64,000 nucleotides of DNA from Dyadobacter sp. 3J3 (lineage in GTDB: Bacteria > Bacteroidota > Bacteroidia > Cytophagales > Spirosomataceae). The stretch is from contig NZ_VTOL01000003.1 in NCBI RefSeq assembly GCF_009801115.1, positions 532,666-596,665 on the forward strand, given 5' to 3'. Both the position numbers and the translations under genes were made by a program. A model generated the notes under the pieces. That model worked only from the letters and a program-made list of their open reading frames with translations, made no database searches and had not been told where the DNA came from. How positions within the stretch are numbered: the stretch's first letter is position 1; every line of letters starts with the position of its first letter. Of this stretch, positions 45,474 through 54,977 are shown one piece after another.

Positions 45474-46829
45474 ATGAAAAAATTCTTCTACCTCCCCTTA
45501 TGCTTTGCAATGTGTTTTATTCAATGTAAAGAGAAAAAAGACATTATTCCTGTCGGGATCATTAAAGAAATTGATGTAATAGAATTTTCAGTACCGGGAG
45601 TTGCCGAGGAGAATATTATTATTGGAAAAGACATAATTGTAGTGAACCTGCCGGAAAATTATTCGGGGGGAGACTTCATCAAACCGAATATCAGACTAGC
45701 GAAAGAGTATAGTACCCGGTCGGATCTTATCAACGGATTTAATTTTCAGGATAAAAAACTTAGTCTTCTGCTTGAAAGTACAATATTAGGTTCAAGGTCT
45801 TATACAATTTGTGTAATCCCGTTTCATCCTGTCAAACTGGTTGAGGCTGCGAAAGACTACAAAATAGTTATTGAACCGGATGCAAGCATAAATGTACCAC
45901 TTACGCTAAACGGCACTTCAGAAACTGTTAGTGACAGTGGAAAAATTGTTTACGATCCAATTTTGATCCTTACTAATAAGACAACCGGATTGGTTGCCAC
46001 AAGAATAAATGGTGAAAAATCTGAGGTAAATGGGGTTAAAAACTTCAATTTTAAATTTCCCCCAAATATCGCTCCTGATGAATATACAGCTGATATCTTA
46101 TGGGGTACAAAAAAAGAGATGTTGTCGAATAAGATAGTTGTTGAATCGGGACCACTCAAATTGCGTCCCGGCTCCTGGAACATGCTACCCGATGATAAGT
46201 ATTTTGAAATTTCAGGTTACAATATTTCAAGTAAGGAAAAATATGAATTGACTATCGAAAACGACTTTCTGGAAACCGTAAAGATTCCTTTGACTTTTAA
46301 AAATTCCAGCACGTTATCAGGAAATCTTCCGAAAGACATTCCGACAGGAAATTATAAGGCAACTTATCTGGAAGGTGGAAAAATTATCAATCCAATAGAT
46401 CACGAAATCACGATTTTAAAGTACATGGGAGATGATAATTTCTTCATCAGAGATTATTCCAACCAACCAGTATTAAAAATAATTAGCCAACCGTCTCAGA
46501 AAAAGTTATTTCAAAGCACAATGGGATTTTCTCTTGATTATTTCGAATCTGTGAAAGAAATTTCCAGAAATGAACCTTTAATGGCCTATATCAATAGGAC
46601 TGGTGCGTTTCCTGATAAAAACGATTTAGTACTTGTCAATATAGATACAAGGAAGGAATATACATTAAACTATACAGGCGATTTCTATGGTATTTTCGAT
46701 GGTTTTGTTGTTTTTTTATCTTACAAAATCAGCCCGGATATACCTGATGGGAAATATGAGGCTTATGCCGTTACAGGATCAAACAATGACAGAAGCGAGA
46801 AATATAGCCAGGTCTTATCAATCAAATAG
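45474..46829 (+). CDS. Lipoprotein of unknown function (451 aa)
   Basis: Signal peptide with lipobox FIQ-Cys18 (MKKFFYLPLCFAMCFIQC). The rest is rich in short beta strands and resembles a chain of immunoglobulin-like or IPT/TIG-type modules, for example SLLLESTILGSRSYTICVIP, IAPDEYTADILWGT, IPTGNYKATYLEGG and IPDGKYEAYAVTGS; the repeated D/G-x-Y-x-A-x motif at module ends suggests at least three modules. I recognise no named family. It is probably a surface or periplasmic lipoprotein. It is flanked by ~180-bp direct repeats that copy the metE promoter region, so it appears to be a recent or duplicated arrival. Confidence 0.75.
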   Translation: MKKFFYLPLCFAMCFIQCKEKKDIIPVGIIKEIDVIEFSVPGVAEENIIIGKDIIVVNLPENYSGGDFIKPNIRLAKEYSTRSDLINGFNFQDKKLSLLLESTILGSRSYTICVIPFHPVKLVEAAKDYKIVIEPDASINVPLTLNGTSETVSDSGKIVYDPILILTNKTTGLVATRINGEKSEVNGVKNFNFKFPPNIAPDEYTADILWGTKKEMLSNKIVVESGPLKLRPGSWNMLPDDKYFEISGYNISSKEKYELTIENDFLETVKIPLTFKNSSTLSGNLPKDIPTGNYKATYLEGGKIINPIDHEITILKYMGDDNFFIRDYSNQPVLKIISQPSQKKLFQSTMGFSLDYFESVKEISRNEPLMAYINRTGAFPDKNDLVLVNIDTRKEYTLNYTGDFYGIFDGFVVFLSYKISPDIPDGKYEAYAVTGSNNDRSEKYSQVLSIK

Positions 46830-46854
46830 ATTCTTTTCGCTAAATGGAGAACAG

Positions 46855-47034
46855 TCCCTTTTTTAATTTCTGCTTGATTGGCTGAGGGTACTAAACTTGA
46901 AAACTATTGCAGCTCGTGTGAAGCGTTCTCAAAGAACGCCGACAGAATTATAATAAAAAGAAGTCGGAGAAATTTAGGTTCAGGATTTAAGTGAATCGGT
47001 TACTTATTGAAAATGTGTAGGAGATAAAATATCT
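46855..47034. repeat. Direct repeat copy 2 (decayed metE leader duplicate)
   Basis: 180 bp in the same orientation as 45189-45367. It keeps the riboswitch 5' edge (TTTTAATTTCTGCTT, GGCTGAGGGTAC) but lacks the aptamer core and B12 box. The -7 element has mutated (minus-strand TAATTCTG). It contains a perfect inverted repeat GCGTTCT-CAA-AGAACGC at 46923-46939. Confidence 0.88.
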
Positions 47035-47091
47035 TTTTGGTGGGGTGAAATGGAGTTTGGAAAGTGAATTTTTACTACCGTTTTGCTCTTT

Positions 47092-47513
47092 TTAAAACTT
47101 GTTTCCACCGTCAATCCAGTTTTCAAGCTTAATTCCACCAAGATTACTAAAATCTTTGGTATTTCTCGTGACCAATATAAAGTCATTAACAATCGCATTA
47201 GACCCAATTAACAAATCAAACTCTCCGACAGTCCGGCCAATTTTTCTTAAGTTAGATTTCTGACGGGCATATTCATAAAAACAATCTCCGATAAGGAGAG
47301 TTCGATCCGAGAATGCTAATACTAGCTGGTTTATATTTTTTAAATTTGTCTCTCTTTGTGTAGCAGCGCCGTTCTCAACTCCGAAAAGTAGTTCGGCAAC
47401 AGTAATTTCGGAAATACAAATTGAAGACAAACCAATTGCCTCAATTTTTTGGGCAATATCAAATTGGTCGTTCAATAAATACATATGTTTGTATCTAGTA
47501 AATACGCTATCAT
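47092..47513 (-). pseudogene. VapC-like PIN-domain toxin, frameshifted by a 4-bp deletion
   Basis: The true start is the ATG at 47513, overlapping the antitoxin stop as ATGA. It reads MIAYLLDTNICIY with the first catalytic Asp, then meets TGA at 47474-47472. The other frame continues immediately with YLLNDQFDIAQKIEAIGLSS, ISEITVAELLFG (catalytic Glu) and EFDLLIGSNAI (third acid). Adding one ATTT unit at the ATTTATTG junction restores CIYLLNDQF and one continuous ~141-aa PIN protein. The toxin RNase is therefore probably inactive. An open frame beginning upstream of the true start has a non-homologous N terminus. Confidence 0.85.
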
Positions 47514-47746
47514 AATTGCACGTCACGAGGGGCATCATTCCTTGCACTATGAATTCGGGCAGCTAATTCATCCCCTGTTTCATCCCCAACCCAACTTCCT
47601 ACCAAATTTTTAAAGGCAGCTTTTTGTTTTTCTAATAGTTCTTCTTCATGCTCCTCCTTCACGGAAAGACCAAGTCTGTCTGCCAAGCCCTTAATTAGCT
47701 CAAAATCCTTTTCATCTTTCGTTTCTATAATGATCGTATGTGTCAT
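47510..47746 (-). CDS. VapB-like antitoxin
   Basis: 78 aa from the ATG at 47746 (MTHTIIIETKDEKDFELIKG); 6 residues precede it in frame. It is a small acidic protein with an N-terminal beta strand like antitoxin dimerisation strands and a helical Glu/Lys-rich middle (KEEHEEELLEKQKAAFKNLV). The stop codon overlaps the toxin start by 4 bp (ATGA), the classic type II toxin-antitoxin arrangement. It remains intact although the toxin is frameshifted. Confidence 0.78.
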   Translation of the reverse strand: MTHTIIIETKDEKDFELIKGLADRLGLSVKEEHEEELLEKQKAAFKNLVGSWVGDETGDELAARIHSARNDAPRDVQL

Positions 47747-47965
47747 AGCTTCTTGCCTTGGCATTTTGAATATTCAAAATATCTCGTACCAATTTAAACT
47801 GTTTTTACGGATTAAGCAACTTTATCAATTCTACGTTATCAGGTTTATTTAATTTAGTTTCCAAAAACATTTATCCACAAAAAAATACTAAAAACTCCCC
47901 GTCCAACCCTAACTTTACTGTTCAAATCTGATTCATTCAATTTACATTATTATTACCGTCATAAA

Positions 47966-49366
47966 ATGGAATACCGCATAGAAAAAGACACCATGGGCGA
48001 AGTGCAGGTTCCTGCTCATGTATATTGGGGCGCTCAAACACAACGCTCTATCCAGAATTTCCCGATTGCGCAGGATATCAATAAAATGCCGAAGGAAATT
48101 ATCAGAGCATTTGCATATTTGAAAAAAGCTGCGGCCATTACAAATGCAGAGGCAGGTGTTCTTCCAAAAGAAAAAAGTGACCTGATCGGACAGGTTTGTG
48201 ATGAAATTCTGACAGGCGGATTGGAAGATCAATTTCCATTGGTAGTTTGGCAAACTGGTTCAGGCACGCAGTCGAATATGAATTGCAATGAAGTAATCGC
48301 TTACCGAGGTCATGTTTTGCAAGGCGGCGACCTGGCCGATAAAACTAAATTTTTGCATCCAAATGATGATGTGAACAAGTCACAATCATCAAATGATACT
48401 TTCCCGACTGCAATGCACATTGCAGCTTACAAAATTCTGGTTGACGTTACAATTCCTGGAATCACTAAATTGCGCGATACATTAAAAGCAAAAGCGGAAG
48501 CTTTCAAGCATGTGGTTAAAATCGGCCGCACCCACTTTATGGATGCTACGCCGTTAACACTAGGACAGGAATTTGGCGGTTATGCTTCTCAATTGGATCA
48601 TGGTTTGCGTGCGATTTACCATACACTGGCCCATCTTTCTGAACTCGCTTTGGGTGGAACTGCGGTAGGAACTGGTATCAACACACCAGAAGGATATTCA
48701 GAAAATGTGGCAAAACACATTGCACTTTTAACTGGTTTGCCATTCATTACTGCGGAAAATAAGTTTGAAGCTTTGGCTGCACATGATGCCATCGTCGAAG
48801 CACACGGAGCTCTGAAAACAGTGGCGGTTAGTCTGATGAAAATCGGGAATGATATCCGTATGTTGTCATCCGGCCCACGTTCTGGCATTGGTGAAATCCA
48901 TATACCGGACAACGAACCGGGAAGTTCGATCATGCCAGGAAAAGTAAATCCAACACAATGTGAAGCGATGACAATGGTGGCAGCCCAGGTTATGGGAAAT
49001 GATGTCGCGATCAGCATCGGTGGATCGAACGGACATTTTGAACTGAACGTTTTCAAACCTTTAATGGCTTACAATTTCCTTCATTCTGCGCGTTTGATCG
49101 GTGATGTTTGCATTTCATTTAATGATAATTGTGCAGTTGGTATCGAGCCATTGCATGAAAATATCAAAAAACATGTGAATAACTCATTGATGCTTGTGAC
49201 TGCTTTAAACACAAAGATTGGTTATTACAAAGCTGCTGAGATCGCCCAGACTGCACATAAAAACGGTGCTACTTTGAAAGAAACAGCTGTTGCTTTGGGT
49301 TATGTAACGCCTGAGGAATTTGACGCCTGGGTTAAACCTGAGGAAATGGTTGGCGAAATTAAATAG
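47966..49366 (+). CDS. fumC: Class II fumarate hydratase
   Basis: 466 aa, typical length. It catalyses reversible hydration of fumarate to (S)-malate in the TCA cycle. The superfamily signature [16 protein letters not shown] is near residue 317. Other FumC-specific segments are [37 protein letters not shown], and [20 protein letters not shown] with the catalytic His. It starts at ATG 47966. A hairpin terminator follows. There is no iron-sulfur cluster motif, in keeping with the oxygen-stable class. Confidence 0.96.
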   Translation: MEYRIEKDTMGEVQVPAHVYWGAQTQRSIQNFPIAQDINKMPKEIIRAFAYLKKAAAITNAEAGVLPKEKSDLIGQVCDEILTGGLEDQFPLVVWQTGSGTQSNMNCNEVIAYRGHVLQGGDLADKTKFLHPNDDVNKSQSSNDTFPTAMHIAAYKILVDVTIPGITKLRDTLKAKAEAFKHVVKIGRTHFMDATPLTLGQEFGGYASQLDHGLRAIYHTLAHLSELALGGTAVGTGINTPEGYSENVAKHIALLTGLPFITAENKFEALAAHDAIVEAHGALKTVAVSLMKIGNDIRMLSSGPRSGIGEIHIPDNEPGSSIMPGKVNPTQCEAMTMVAAQVMGNDVAISIGGSNGHFELNVFKPLMAYNFLHSARLIGDVCISFNDNCAVGIEPLHENIKKHVNNSLMLVTALNTKIGYYKAAEIAQTAHKNGATLKETAVALGYVTPEEFDAWVKPEEMVGEIK

Positions 49367-49389
49367 TCTCAACAATCGGAATAATAACA

Positions 49390-49419
49390 CAGCCCTGCGC
49401 AATTTGCGTGGGGCTTTTT
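49390..49419 (+). terminator. Terminator downstream of fumC
   Basis: AGCCC and GCGCA pair with TGCGT and GGGCT around a short AT loop, followed by a TTTTTATTT tract. It lies 24 bp after the fumC stop. Confidence 0.75.
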
Positions 49420-49456
49420 ATTTACTTTGTGCTACAAATTCCTAAAATCCTTACGT

Positions 49457-51832
49457 ATGCTATTTCGCAATTCAAGATTTCTTTTCCTCTGCATTTTATT
49501 TCTCAAAATTTCGATGACTGCTTATTCTCAAAAAGCAGATAATAATAAAACCCATTTAAAACTATGGTATGATGCGCCAGCAACAGACTGGATGACGCAG
49601 GCTTTGCCGATAGGAAATGGATATTTAGGCGTCATGTTTTTTGGAGATCCGGCAGAGGAGCGTTTACAGTTTTCAGAAGGAAGTTTGTGGGCAGGTGGAA
49701 AAGGCGCTAATGAGGACTATAATTTTGGATTGAGAAAAGATGCTTACAAAACACTGCCAAAAGTAAGAGAACTGCTTGCGCAAGGAAAATTAGCAGAAGC
49801 TGATAAACTGGCCAGCGCCGAAATGACCGGCATTATTCATGAGAAAAAGGAAAATACGCCTTCCAGTGATTTTGGTGCACAGCAAACGATGGGTGATCTT
49901 TATGTAAGTGTTTCGCATACAGGAGAAATCAAAAATTATCGGCGCGAACTGGATATTTCGACTGCAACCGGCAAGGTTACTTACGAAGCTGGCAAAGAAA
50001 AATTTGAAAGAACTTACTTCGGAAATTATCCTTCCAAAGTTATGGTGTACAATTTCAAATCGACTTCGGCTGAAACATATTCCATTCGTTTTTCTACACC
50101 ACATAAAAAGGAATACGAGAAATTTGAAAAGGACCAGTACATCTTCGGTGGAAGTTTGAAAGATAATCACCAGGAATTTGAAACAACTTATCGAATTGAT
50201 ACCGATGGAAAAATAAGTTATGAAGCAGGCGTTGTAACAGTAAAAAATGCAAGAAAAGTTACATTGATTCACACTGCCTCGACCGATTATACTTATCAAT
50301 TCCCGACTTATAAAGGAAATGATTACAAGAAAATAAATCAGCAGATAATGGCTGCCGTTGCTGGTAAAAATGAAATTTCACTTCAAGCCGAACAGCAGAA
50401 AGATTACAAAAACTTATTCGACCGCGTTTCACTAAATCTTGGTACTGAACTAAATAATATCGTTCCAACTGATAAAAGACAAATTGCCTATTTCAAAGGG
50501 ACACCGGATCCTGGTTTTGAGGTTTTATATTTTCAATACGGGCGTTATCTGATGATTTCATCAACCCGGCCTGGTACTATGCCGATGAGTTTGCAGGGAA
50601 AATGGAATGATAGTACAAATCCACCCTGGGCGAATGATTATCATACCAATATTAATGTCCAAATGTTGTACTGGCCGGCGGAGGTTACCAACCTTTCGGA
50701 GTGTTATCTGCCGCTGTCTGATTTCACCAAATCCATTGTTGAGCCAGGAAAACTGGCAGCAAAAGAATTTTTCGGAACCCGGGGCTGGACTGTTAATACG
50801 ATGTTGAATGCTTATGGTTATACTTCACCAGGATGGAGTTTCCCTTGGGGATTTTTCCCTGGCGGCGCGGGTTGGTTGAGTCAGCATCTTTGGGAACATT
50901 ACTCGTTTACAAACGATACAGAATACCTGAAAAACACCGCCTATCCGATCATGAAGGAGGCTTCATTATTCTGGATTGATTATCTGACCAAAGGGAAAAG
51001 TGGATTTCTGGTTTCTTCGCCCTCCTATTCTCCTGAGCACGGCGGGATTTCAACAGGCGCGTCGATGGACCATCAGATTGCCTGGGACGTACTTTCCAAT
51101 ACCATTTTAGCCAGTCAGATTTTAAAAACTGATACTGATTTTGCTAGTCAAGCTAAAAAAGTCAGAGACCAGATCCAGCCTCCGCAAATCGGTAAGTGGG
51201 GACAATTGCAGGAATGGAATGAAGATGTGGATGATTCTACGGATAAACATCGTCACGTTTCTCATCTTTTTGCTTTACATCCGGGCCATCAGATTTCCCC
51301 GACTGCAACACCTGAATTTGCAAAAGCTGCAAGAGTAACTTTGGATGCCCGTGGCGATGAGGGTACCGGTTGGTCATTGGCATGGAAAGTTAATTTTTGG
51401 GCGAGATTGCAGGATGGAAACCGTGCTTATTCCTTGTTCAAAAGAATACTGCGCCCGGTGGGTGATAAAACAGAGAATATGATGAATGGCGGCGGATCTT
51501 ATTCCAATTTACTTTGTGCACATCCGCCATTTCAATTGGATGGAAACATGGGTTCTACGGCTGGAATTGCTGAAATGCTTTTGCAGTCACAGGCTGGTGT
51601 AATAGAATTGTTGCCTGCCTTACCGGATTCATGGCCAACCGGTGAAATAAAAGGTTTGAAAGCACGTGGAAATGTTACGGTTGATGAGTTATGGAAAGAT
51701 GGGAAATTGGTCTCAGCAACGTTGGTTTCAGGGAAATCGGGAAAGCAAAAGGTGAAGTTAGGTATGAAAATGTTGGAAGTTGATTTGATTAAAGATCAGA
51801 AAAAAGTTATTTCGGTTGGTTTGTTTCAATAG
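49457..51832 (+). CDS. Glycoside hydrolase family 95 alpha-L-fucosidase
   Basis: 791 aa from the ATG at 49457; an in-frame TTG at 49427 would put 10 polar residues ahead of the signal peptide (LFLCILFLKISMTAYS-Q). The N-terminal beta-sandwich begins LKLWYDAPATDWMTQALPIG. The (alpha/alpha)6 barrel contains the GH95 active-site segments: HTNINVQMLYWPAEVTN (Asn pair activating water), SPSYSPEHG (general acid Glu) and CAHPPFQLDGNMG (Asp). It inverts and hydrolyses terminal alpha-1,2-fucose, or galactose in some members, from glycans, outside the cytoplasm. It is not in a SusCD locus here. Confidence 0.93.
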   Translation: MLFRNSRFLFLCILFLKISMTAYSQKADNNKTHLKLWYDAPATDWMTQALPIGNGYLGVMFFGDPAEERLQFSEGSLWAGGKGANEDYNFGLRKDAYKTLPKVRELLAQGKLAEADKLASAEMTGIIHEKKENTPSSDFGAQQTMGDLYVSVSHTGEIKNYRRELDISTATGKVTYEAGKEKFERTYFGNYPSKVMVYNFKSTSAETYSIRFSTPHKKEYEKFEKDQYIFGGSLKDNHQEFETTYRIDTDGKISYEAGVVTVKNARKVTLIHTASTDYTYQFPTYKGNDYKKINQQIMAAVAGKNEISLQAEQQKDYKNLFDRVSLNLGTELNNIVPTDKRQIAYFKGTPDPGFEVLYFQYGRYLMISSTRPGTMPMSLQGKWNDSTNPPWANDYHTNINVQMLYWPAEVTNLSECYLPLSDFTKSIVEPGKLAAKEFFGTRGWTVNTMLNAYGYTSPGWSFPWGFFPGGAGWLSQHLWEHYSFTNDTEYLKNTAYPIMKEASLFWIDYLTKGKSGFLVSSPSYSPEHGGISTGASMDHQIAWDVLSNTILASQILKTDTDFASQAKKVRDQIQPPQIGKWGQLQEWNEDVDDSTDKHRHVSHLFALHPGHQISPTATPEFAKAARVTLDARGDEGTGWSLAWKVNFWARLQDGNRAYSLFKRILRPVGDKTENMMNGGGSYSNLLCAHPPFQLDGNMGSTAGIAEMLLQSQAGVIELLPALPDSWPTGEIKGLKARGNVTVDELWKDGKLVSATLVSGKSGKQKVKLGMKMLEVDLIKDQKKVISVGLFQ

Positions 51833-51847
51833 GGTTTGTTGGTGTTG

Positions 51848-52010
51848 GTTATGTCACCCTTTCAGGGTTAAGGTCACGGCTGCAAAACATTTTTTCTATA
51901 ATAATATCATCCCTTCGGGATTGTGCGCATTCAAAAATCCCGAAGGGATGACATTATTGTAGCATGAGGCTGGATATACCCGTTTCCAAACCCCAACTGG
52001 GTGACATAAC
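51848..52010. repeat. MITE/REP-like nested inverted repeat
   Basis: The outer arms GTTATGTCACCC (51848-51859) and GGGTGACATAAC (51999-52010) are perfect complements, 163 bp end to end. Extended to 22 bp they match at 18 positions. Inside lies a second inverted repeat, ATCATCCCTTCGGGAT with ATCCCGAAGGGATGA (about 51907-51951). There is no ORF. The shape is that of a non-autonomous miniature element or a pair of REP palindromes. Confidence 0.78.
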
Positions 52011-52083
52011 TTAATTCACAAATTGATTTTAAATCAACATTTCAACCTGTTAATAAAACCTTGGATAACAAAAACCAAACCCC

Positions 52084-52599
52084 ATGAACATCCGGGACGA
52101 ACTTTCAAAACAACAAATCCACTTCAAAAAACACGCGCTTGCCATTACCGAATTTGCGGTTTCTTCTGATGAAACTTTCAAAGAACTAATTGATTGTTTT
52201 CTTTCAACAGATATTCGTGTGGCGCAACGGGCAGCATGGAGTGTAAGTTGGGCAGCTCATAAAAAGCCTGAAATCGTCGAGCCCTATATCGGTATTTTAG
52301 TGGATCAACTGAAACGAACAGATGTTCACAATGCGGTTATCCGAAACAGTTTACGGATTCTGGAAGATTTAATTATTCCGGAAGAATTTCATGGTGAAGT
52401 TATGGATGCCTGTTTTCAATTTCTTCAAAAACGGGAAACCGCCATTGCAATCAAAGCTTTTGCGCTGACAGTACTTTTCAATCTTTCAAAAACCTATCCG
52501 GATATAAAGAATGAATTACGGTTAATTATACAGGAAAACATGGACTACGAAACGGCAGCATACCGGTCAAGAGGAAAGAAAATTCTTGCCAGATTATGA
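52084..52599 (+). CDS. HEAT-repeat-like protein of unknown function
   Basis: 171 aa, predominantly alpha-helical, with HEAT/ARM-like helical pairs (IRVAQRAAWSVSWAAHKKPE, IVEPYIGILVDQLKRTDVHN, AVIRNSLRILEDL, IAIKAFALTVLFNLSKTYPD). It has no signal peptide or catalytic motif. It is probably a cytosolic scaffold or adaptor. It stands alone, with a MITE-like repeat upstream. Confidence 0.75.
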   Translation: MNIRDELSKQQIHFKKHALAITEFAVSSDETFKELIDCFLSTDIRVAQRAAWSVSWAAHKKPEIVEPYIGILVDQLKRTDVHNAVIRNSLRILEDLIIPEEFHGEVMDACFQFLQKRETAIAIKAFALTVLFNLSKTYPDIKNELRLIIQENMDYETAAYRSRGKKILARL

Positions 52600-52765
52600 T
52601 ATTTACACGCAATGAAAAGAAATGAAGTTTGCAGGTTACCTTTCTTAATGTAGCTTTAACGAATAATTTTCAAATCATTCCCAGGTCTTTAGAAATTATT
52701 TGAAAAGATAATTTTGAAATTTACAGGTAAAAACGGGGATTTTTCTCTCTTTAAAATAAAAAACA

Positions 52766-53707
52766 ATGGTCATATACTGTCACTCAAATTTTGACGAAGC
52801 TCTTCGAAACCGGTTAACAGAAGTTCTTTCACCAAAATATACGATTCATTTTCAATCGGATACGGAGTCGAAAACAGAAGCTCAAAATCTGTTTAATGAG
52901 GCTGATTATATATTGGGAAATCCGCCACTAAGCTGGTTTTCTGAACCTTTAAATAATTTAAAATTCTGGCAACTGGATTCTGCCGGTTTTGATCAGTATG
53001 CATCGGTAAGATTAAATGCCCAAACGAAAGTGGCCAACATGGGCGACTGGTTTGCCCGTCCCTGTGCCGAATCGATCGTTGGTGGTGTATTAGCACTTTA
53101 TCGCGGAATTGACAAGCTGACATTATTGAAGGAAAAAACAGAGTGGGTTGGAACGCCCTTAAGAGCTGAATTGCGTTTGCTTTCAGGCCAGGAAGTTGTG
53201 ATTCTGGGTGCAGGAACGATTGGCAGTACGGTAAAACTTCTTTTGCAGGGTTTTGGATGTACGCTTCATTTAATGGCAAGAACTTCTCCAGATGCTGATA
53301 TTCATTCAAAGGAAGATTTATTGAATGTTTTACCAAATACTGATTTGGTAATCAATACCTTACCTGGATCTGCTGCTAATTTTGCGGATAAGCCATTTTT
53401 TGATGCAATGAAAAAAGGCAGTGTATATGCAAGCGTAGGCCGTGGAAGTACGACCGACGAGCAGGCACTTATTGAAGCGCTTAGTTCCGGACATCTTTAC
53501 GGAGCAGTTCTGGATGTTACCGAAGTTGAGCCTATTCCAAATGACAATCCGTTGTGGAAGATGGCAAACGTTATTCTGAGTCAGCATACCGGTGGCGGAC
53601 ATGCCGATGAACATGTGGGCAAAGTGGATTTATTCCTGAATAATATGATGACGGTTGAAACAGGAGGCGCTCCGATTAATGAAATTAACCTTGCAAAAGG
53701 ATATTAA
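52766..53707 (+). CDS. D-2-hydroxyacid dehydrogenase family protein
   Basis: 313 aa. The NAD-binding motif VILGAGTIGSTVKLLLQGFG is at about 148-167. The catalytic elements are Arg in ASVGRGSTTDEQAL, Glu in LDVTEVEPIP, and His in LSQHTGGG. These are the three catalytic residues of the 2-hydroxyacid dehydrogenase family. The substrate (glyoxylate/hydroxypyruvate, phosphoglycerate or other) cannot be fixed from the sequence. It is followed, 50 bp later, by galK. Confidence 0.88.
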   Translation: MVIYCHSNFDEALRNRLTEVLSPKYTIHFQSDTESKTEAQNLFNEADYILGNPPLSWFSEPLNNLKFWQLDSAGFDQYASVRLNAQTKVANMGDWFARPCAESIVGGVLALYRGIDKLTLLKEKTEWVGTPLRAELRLLSGQEVVILGAGTIGSTVKLLLQGFGCTLHLMARTSPDADIHSKEDLLNVLPNTDLVINTLPGSAANFADKPFFDAMKKGSVYASVGRGSTTDEQALIEALSSGHLYGAVLDVTEVEPIPNDNPLWKMANVILSQHTGGGHADEHVGKVDLFLNNMMTVETGGAPINEINLAKGY

Positions 53708-53757
53708 AAACGATTATCAATAAATACCAGAACGATAATCTACAACTAAAAAAATAA

Positions 53758-54951
53758 ATGACAGGTACAGAATTGAGCACGGCAGAACGGATTCGTGAAA
53801 ATTATATAGCCCATTTTGGCGACAATACCAGCACAGAAAATTTCAGACTTTTTCGGTCACCGGGAAGAATAAATCTGATCGGTGAACATACTGATTACAA
53901 CAATGGATTTGTATTACCAGCCAGTGTAGACAAGGCTGTCTATTTCGCAATTTCCCCTCGTACCGACAATCAGGTTGTTTTATATGCAGTAGATTTAAAT
54001 GAAACTTATACTTTTCAGGTTGACGACATTTCCAAACCAGATCAAAAATGGGCCTATTTTCAATTGGGCATTATTGAGCAGATTTATAAAAAAGGCTTAA
54101 ATATTGGCGGATTCCAGGCCGCTTTTGGCGGAGACGTGCCGCAAGGAGCCGGAATGTCTTCTTCTGCTGCTTTGGAATGCTGCTTGCTATTTGCGCTGAA
54201 CGAGGTTTTCAATTTGGGATTGGATCGGTTTTCTATCGTAAAAATGTCTCAAAAAGCAGAGAACGAATATGTTGGCGTTCAATGTGGAATTATGGATCAG
54301 TTTGCCTCCGGTTTTGGAAAAAAGGAAGCTGTAATTCGTCTGGATTGCCGCTCGCTGGAATTTGAATATTTTCCTTTCCCCATGGACGAGTATATACTCG
54401 TGCTTTGCAATACGCTTGTGGAACATTCCCTTGCTAGTTCAGAATACAATACACGCAGATTGGAATGCGAGAAAGGCGTTTCTATACTTCAAAAGAATCA
54501 TCCCGAGATCAAAAGTTTACGAGATGCTACGCCTGCCCTGATTGAAAACTACAAAGATGAAATGGGTGATGTCGTTTACCGGCGTTGTAAATATATGACG
54601 GAGGAAATTGAGCGTGTGCAGATTGCCTGCGATTTCCTGACGGCTGGTGACCTGATCAGTTTTGGTAAAAAAATGTATGAGACACATCAGGGACTTCAGC
54701 ACGAATATGAAGTAAGCTGTGAGGAACTTGATTTTCTGGTAAATCAGACTTTTGATGATCCGTCTGTGATCGGCGCGCGAATGATGGGCGGAGGTTTTGG
54801 TGGCTGCACAATCAATCTGGTAAAAAAAGAGGATGTGGAGGATTTTGAAAAGAAAATGAAGAAAGCTTACTACGATAACTTTCAAATAGAATTGCCCTGT
54901 TATCGTGTGCAGATAACAGATGGAACCGAGGAAATTGTACTAAATGCTTAA
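53758..54951 (+). CDS. galK: Galactokinase
   Basis: 397 aa, a GHMP kinase with all family motifs: the galactokinase signature GRINLIGEHTDYNNGFVLP near 38, the ATP loop GDVPQGAGMSSSAALECC near 125-142, and the third motif MMGGGFGGCTINLV near 345. It phosphorylates alpha-D-galactose at C1 (Leloir pathway). The mutarotase gene follows 27 bp downstream, so the two are an operon that supplies and uses alpha-galactose. No galT or galE is in this window. Confidence 0.96.
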   Translation: MTGTELSTAERIRENYIAHFGDNTSTENFRLFRSPGRINLIGEHTDYNNGFVLPASVDKAVYFAISPRTDNQVVLYAVDLNETYTFQVDDISKPDQKWAYFQLGIIEQIYKKGLNIGGFQAAFGGDVPQGAGMSSSAALECCLLFALNEVFNLGLDRFSIVKMSQKAENEYVGVQCGIMDQFASGFGKKEAVIRLDCRSLEFEYFPFPMDEYILVLCNTLVEHSLASSEYNTRRLECEKGVSILQKNHPEIKSLRDATPALIENYKDEMGDVVYRRCKYMTEEIERVQIACDFLTAGDLISFGKKMYETHQGLQHEYEVSCEELDFLVNQTFDDPSVIGARMMGGGFGGCTINLVKKEDVEDFEKKMKKAYYDNFQIELPCYRVQITDGTEEIVLNA

Positions 54952-54977
54952 ACCTTAATATTTCCGGAAATACCTAT

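Noticed and set aside
49790..50299. 169-aa minus-strand ORF
   Set aside because: Antisense to the GH95 gene; no plausible domain.
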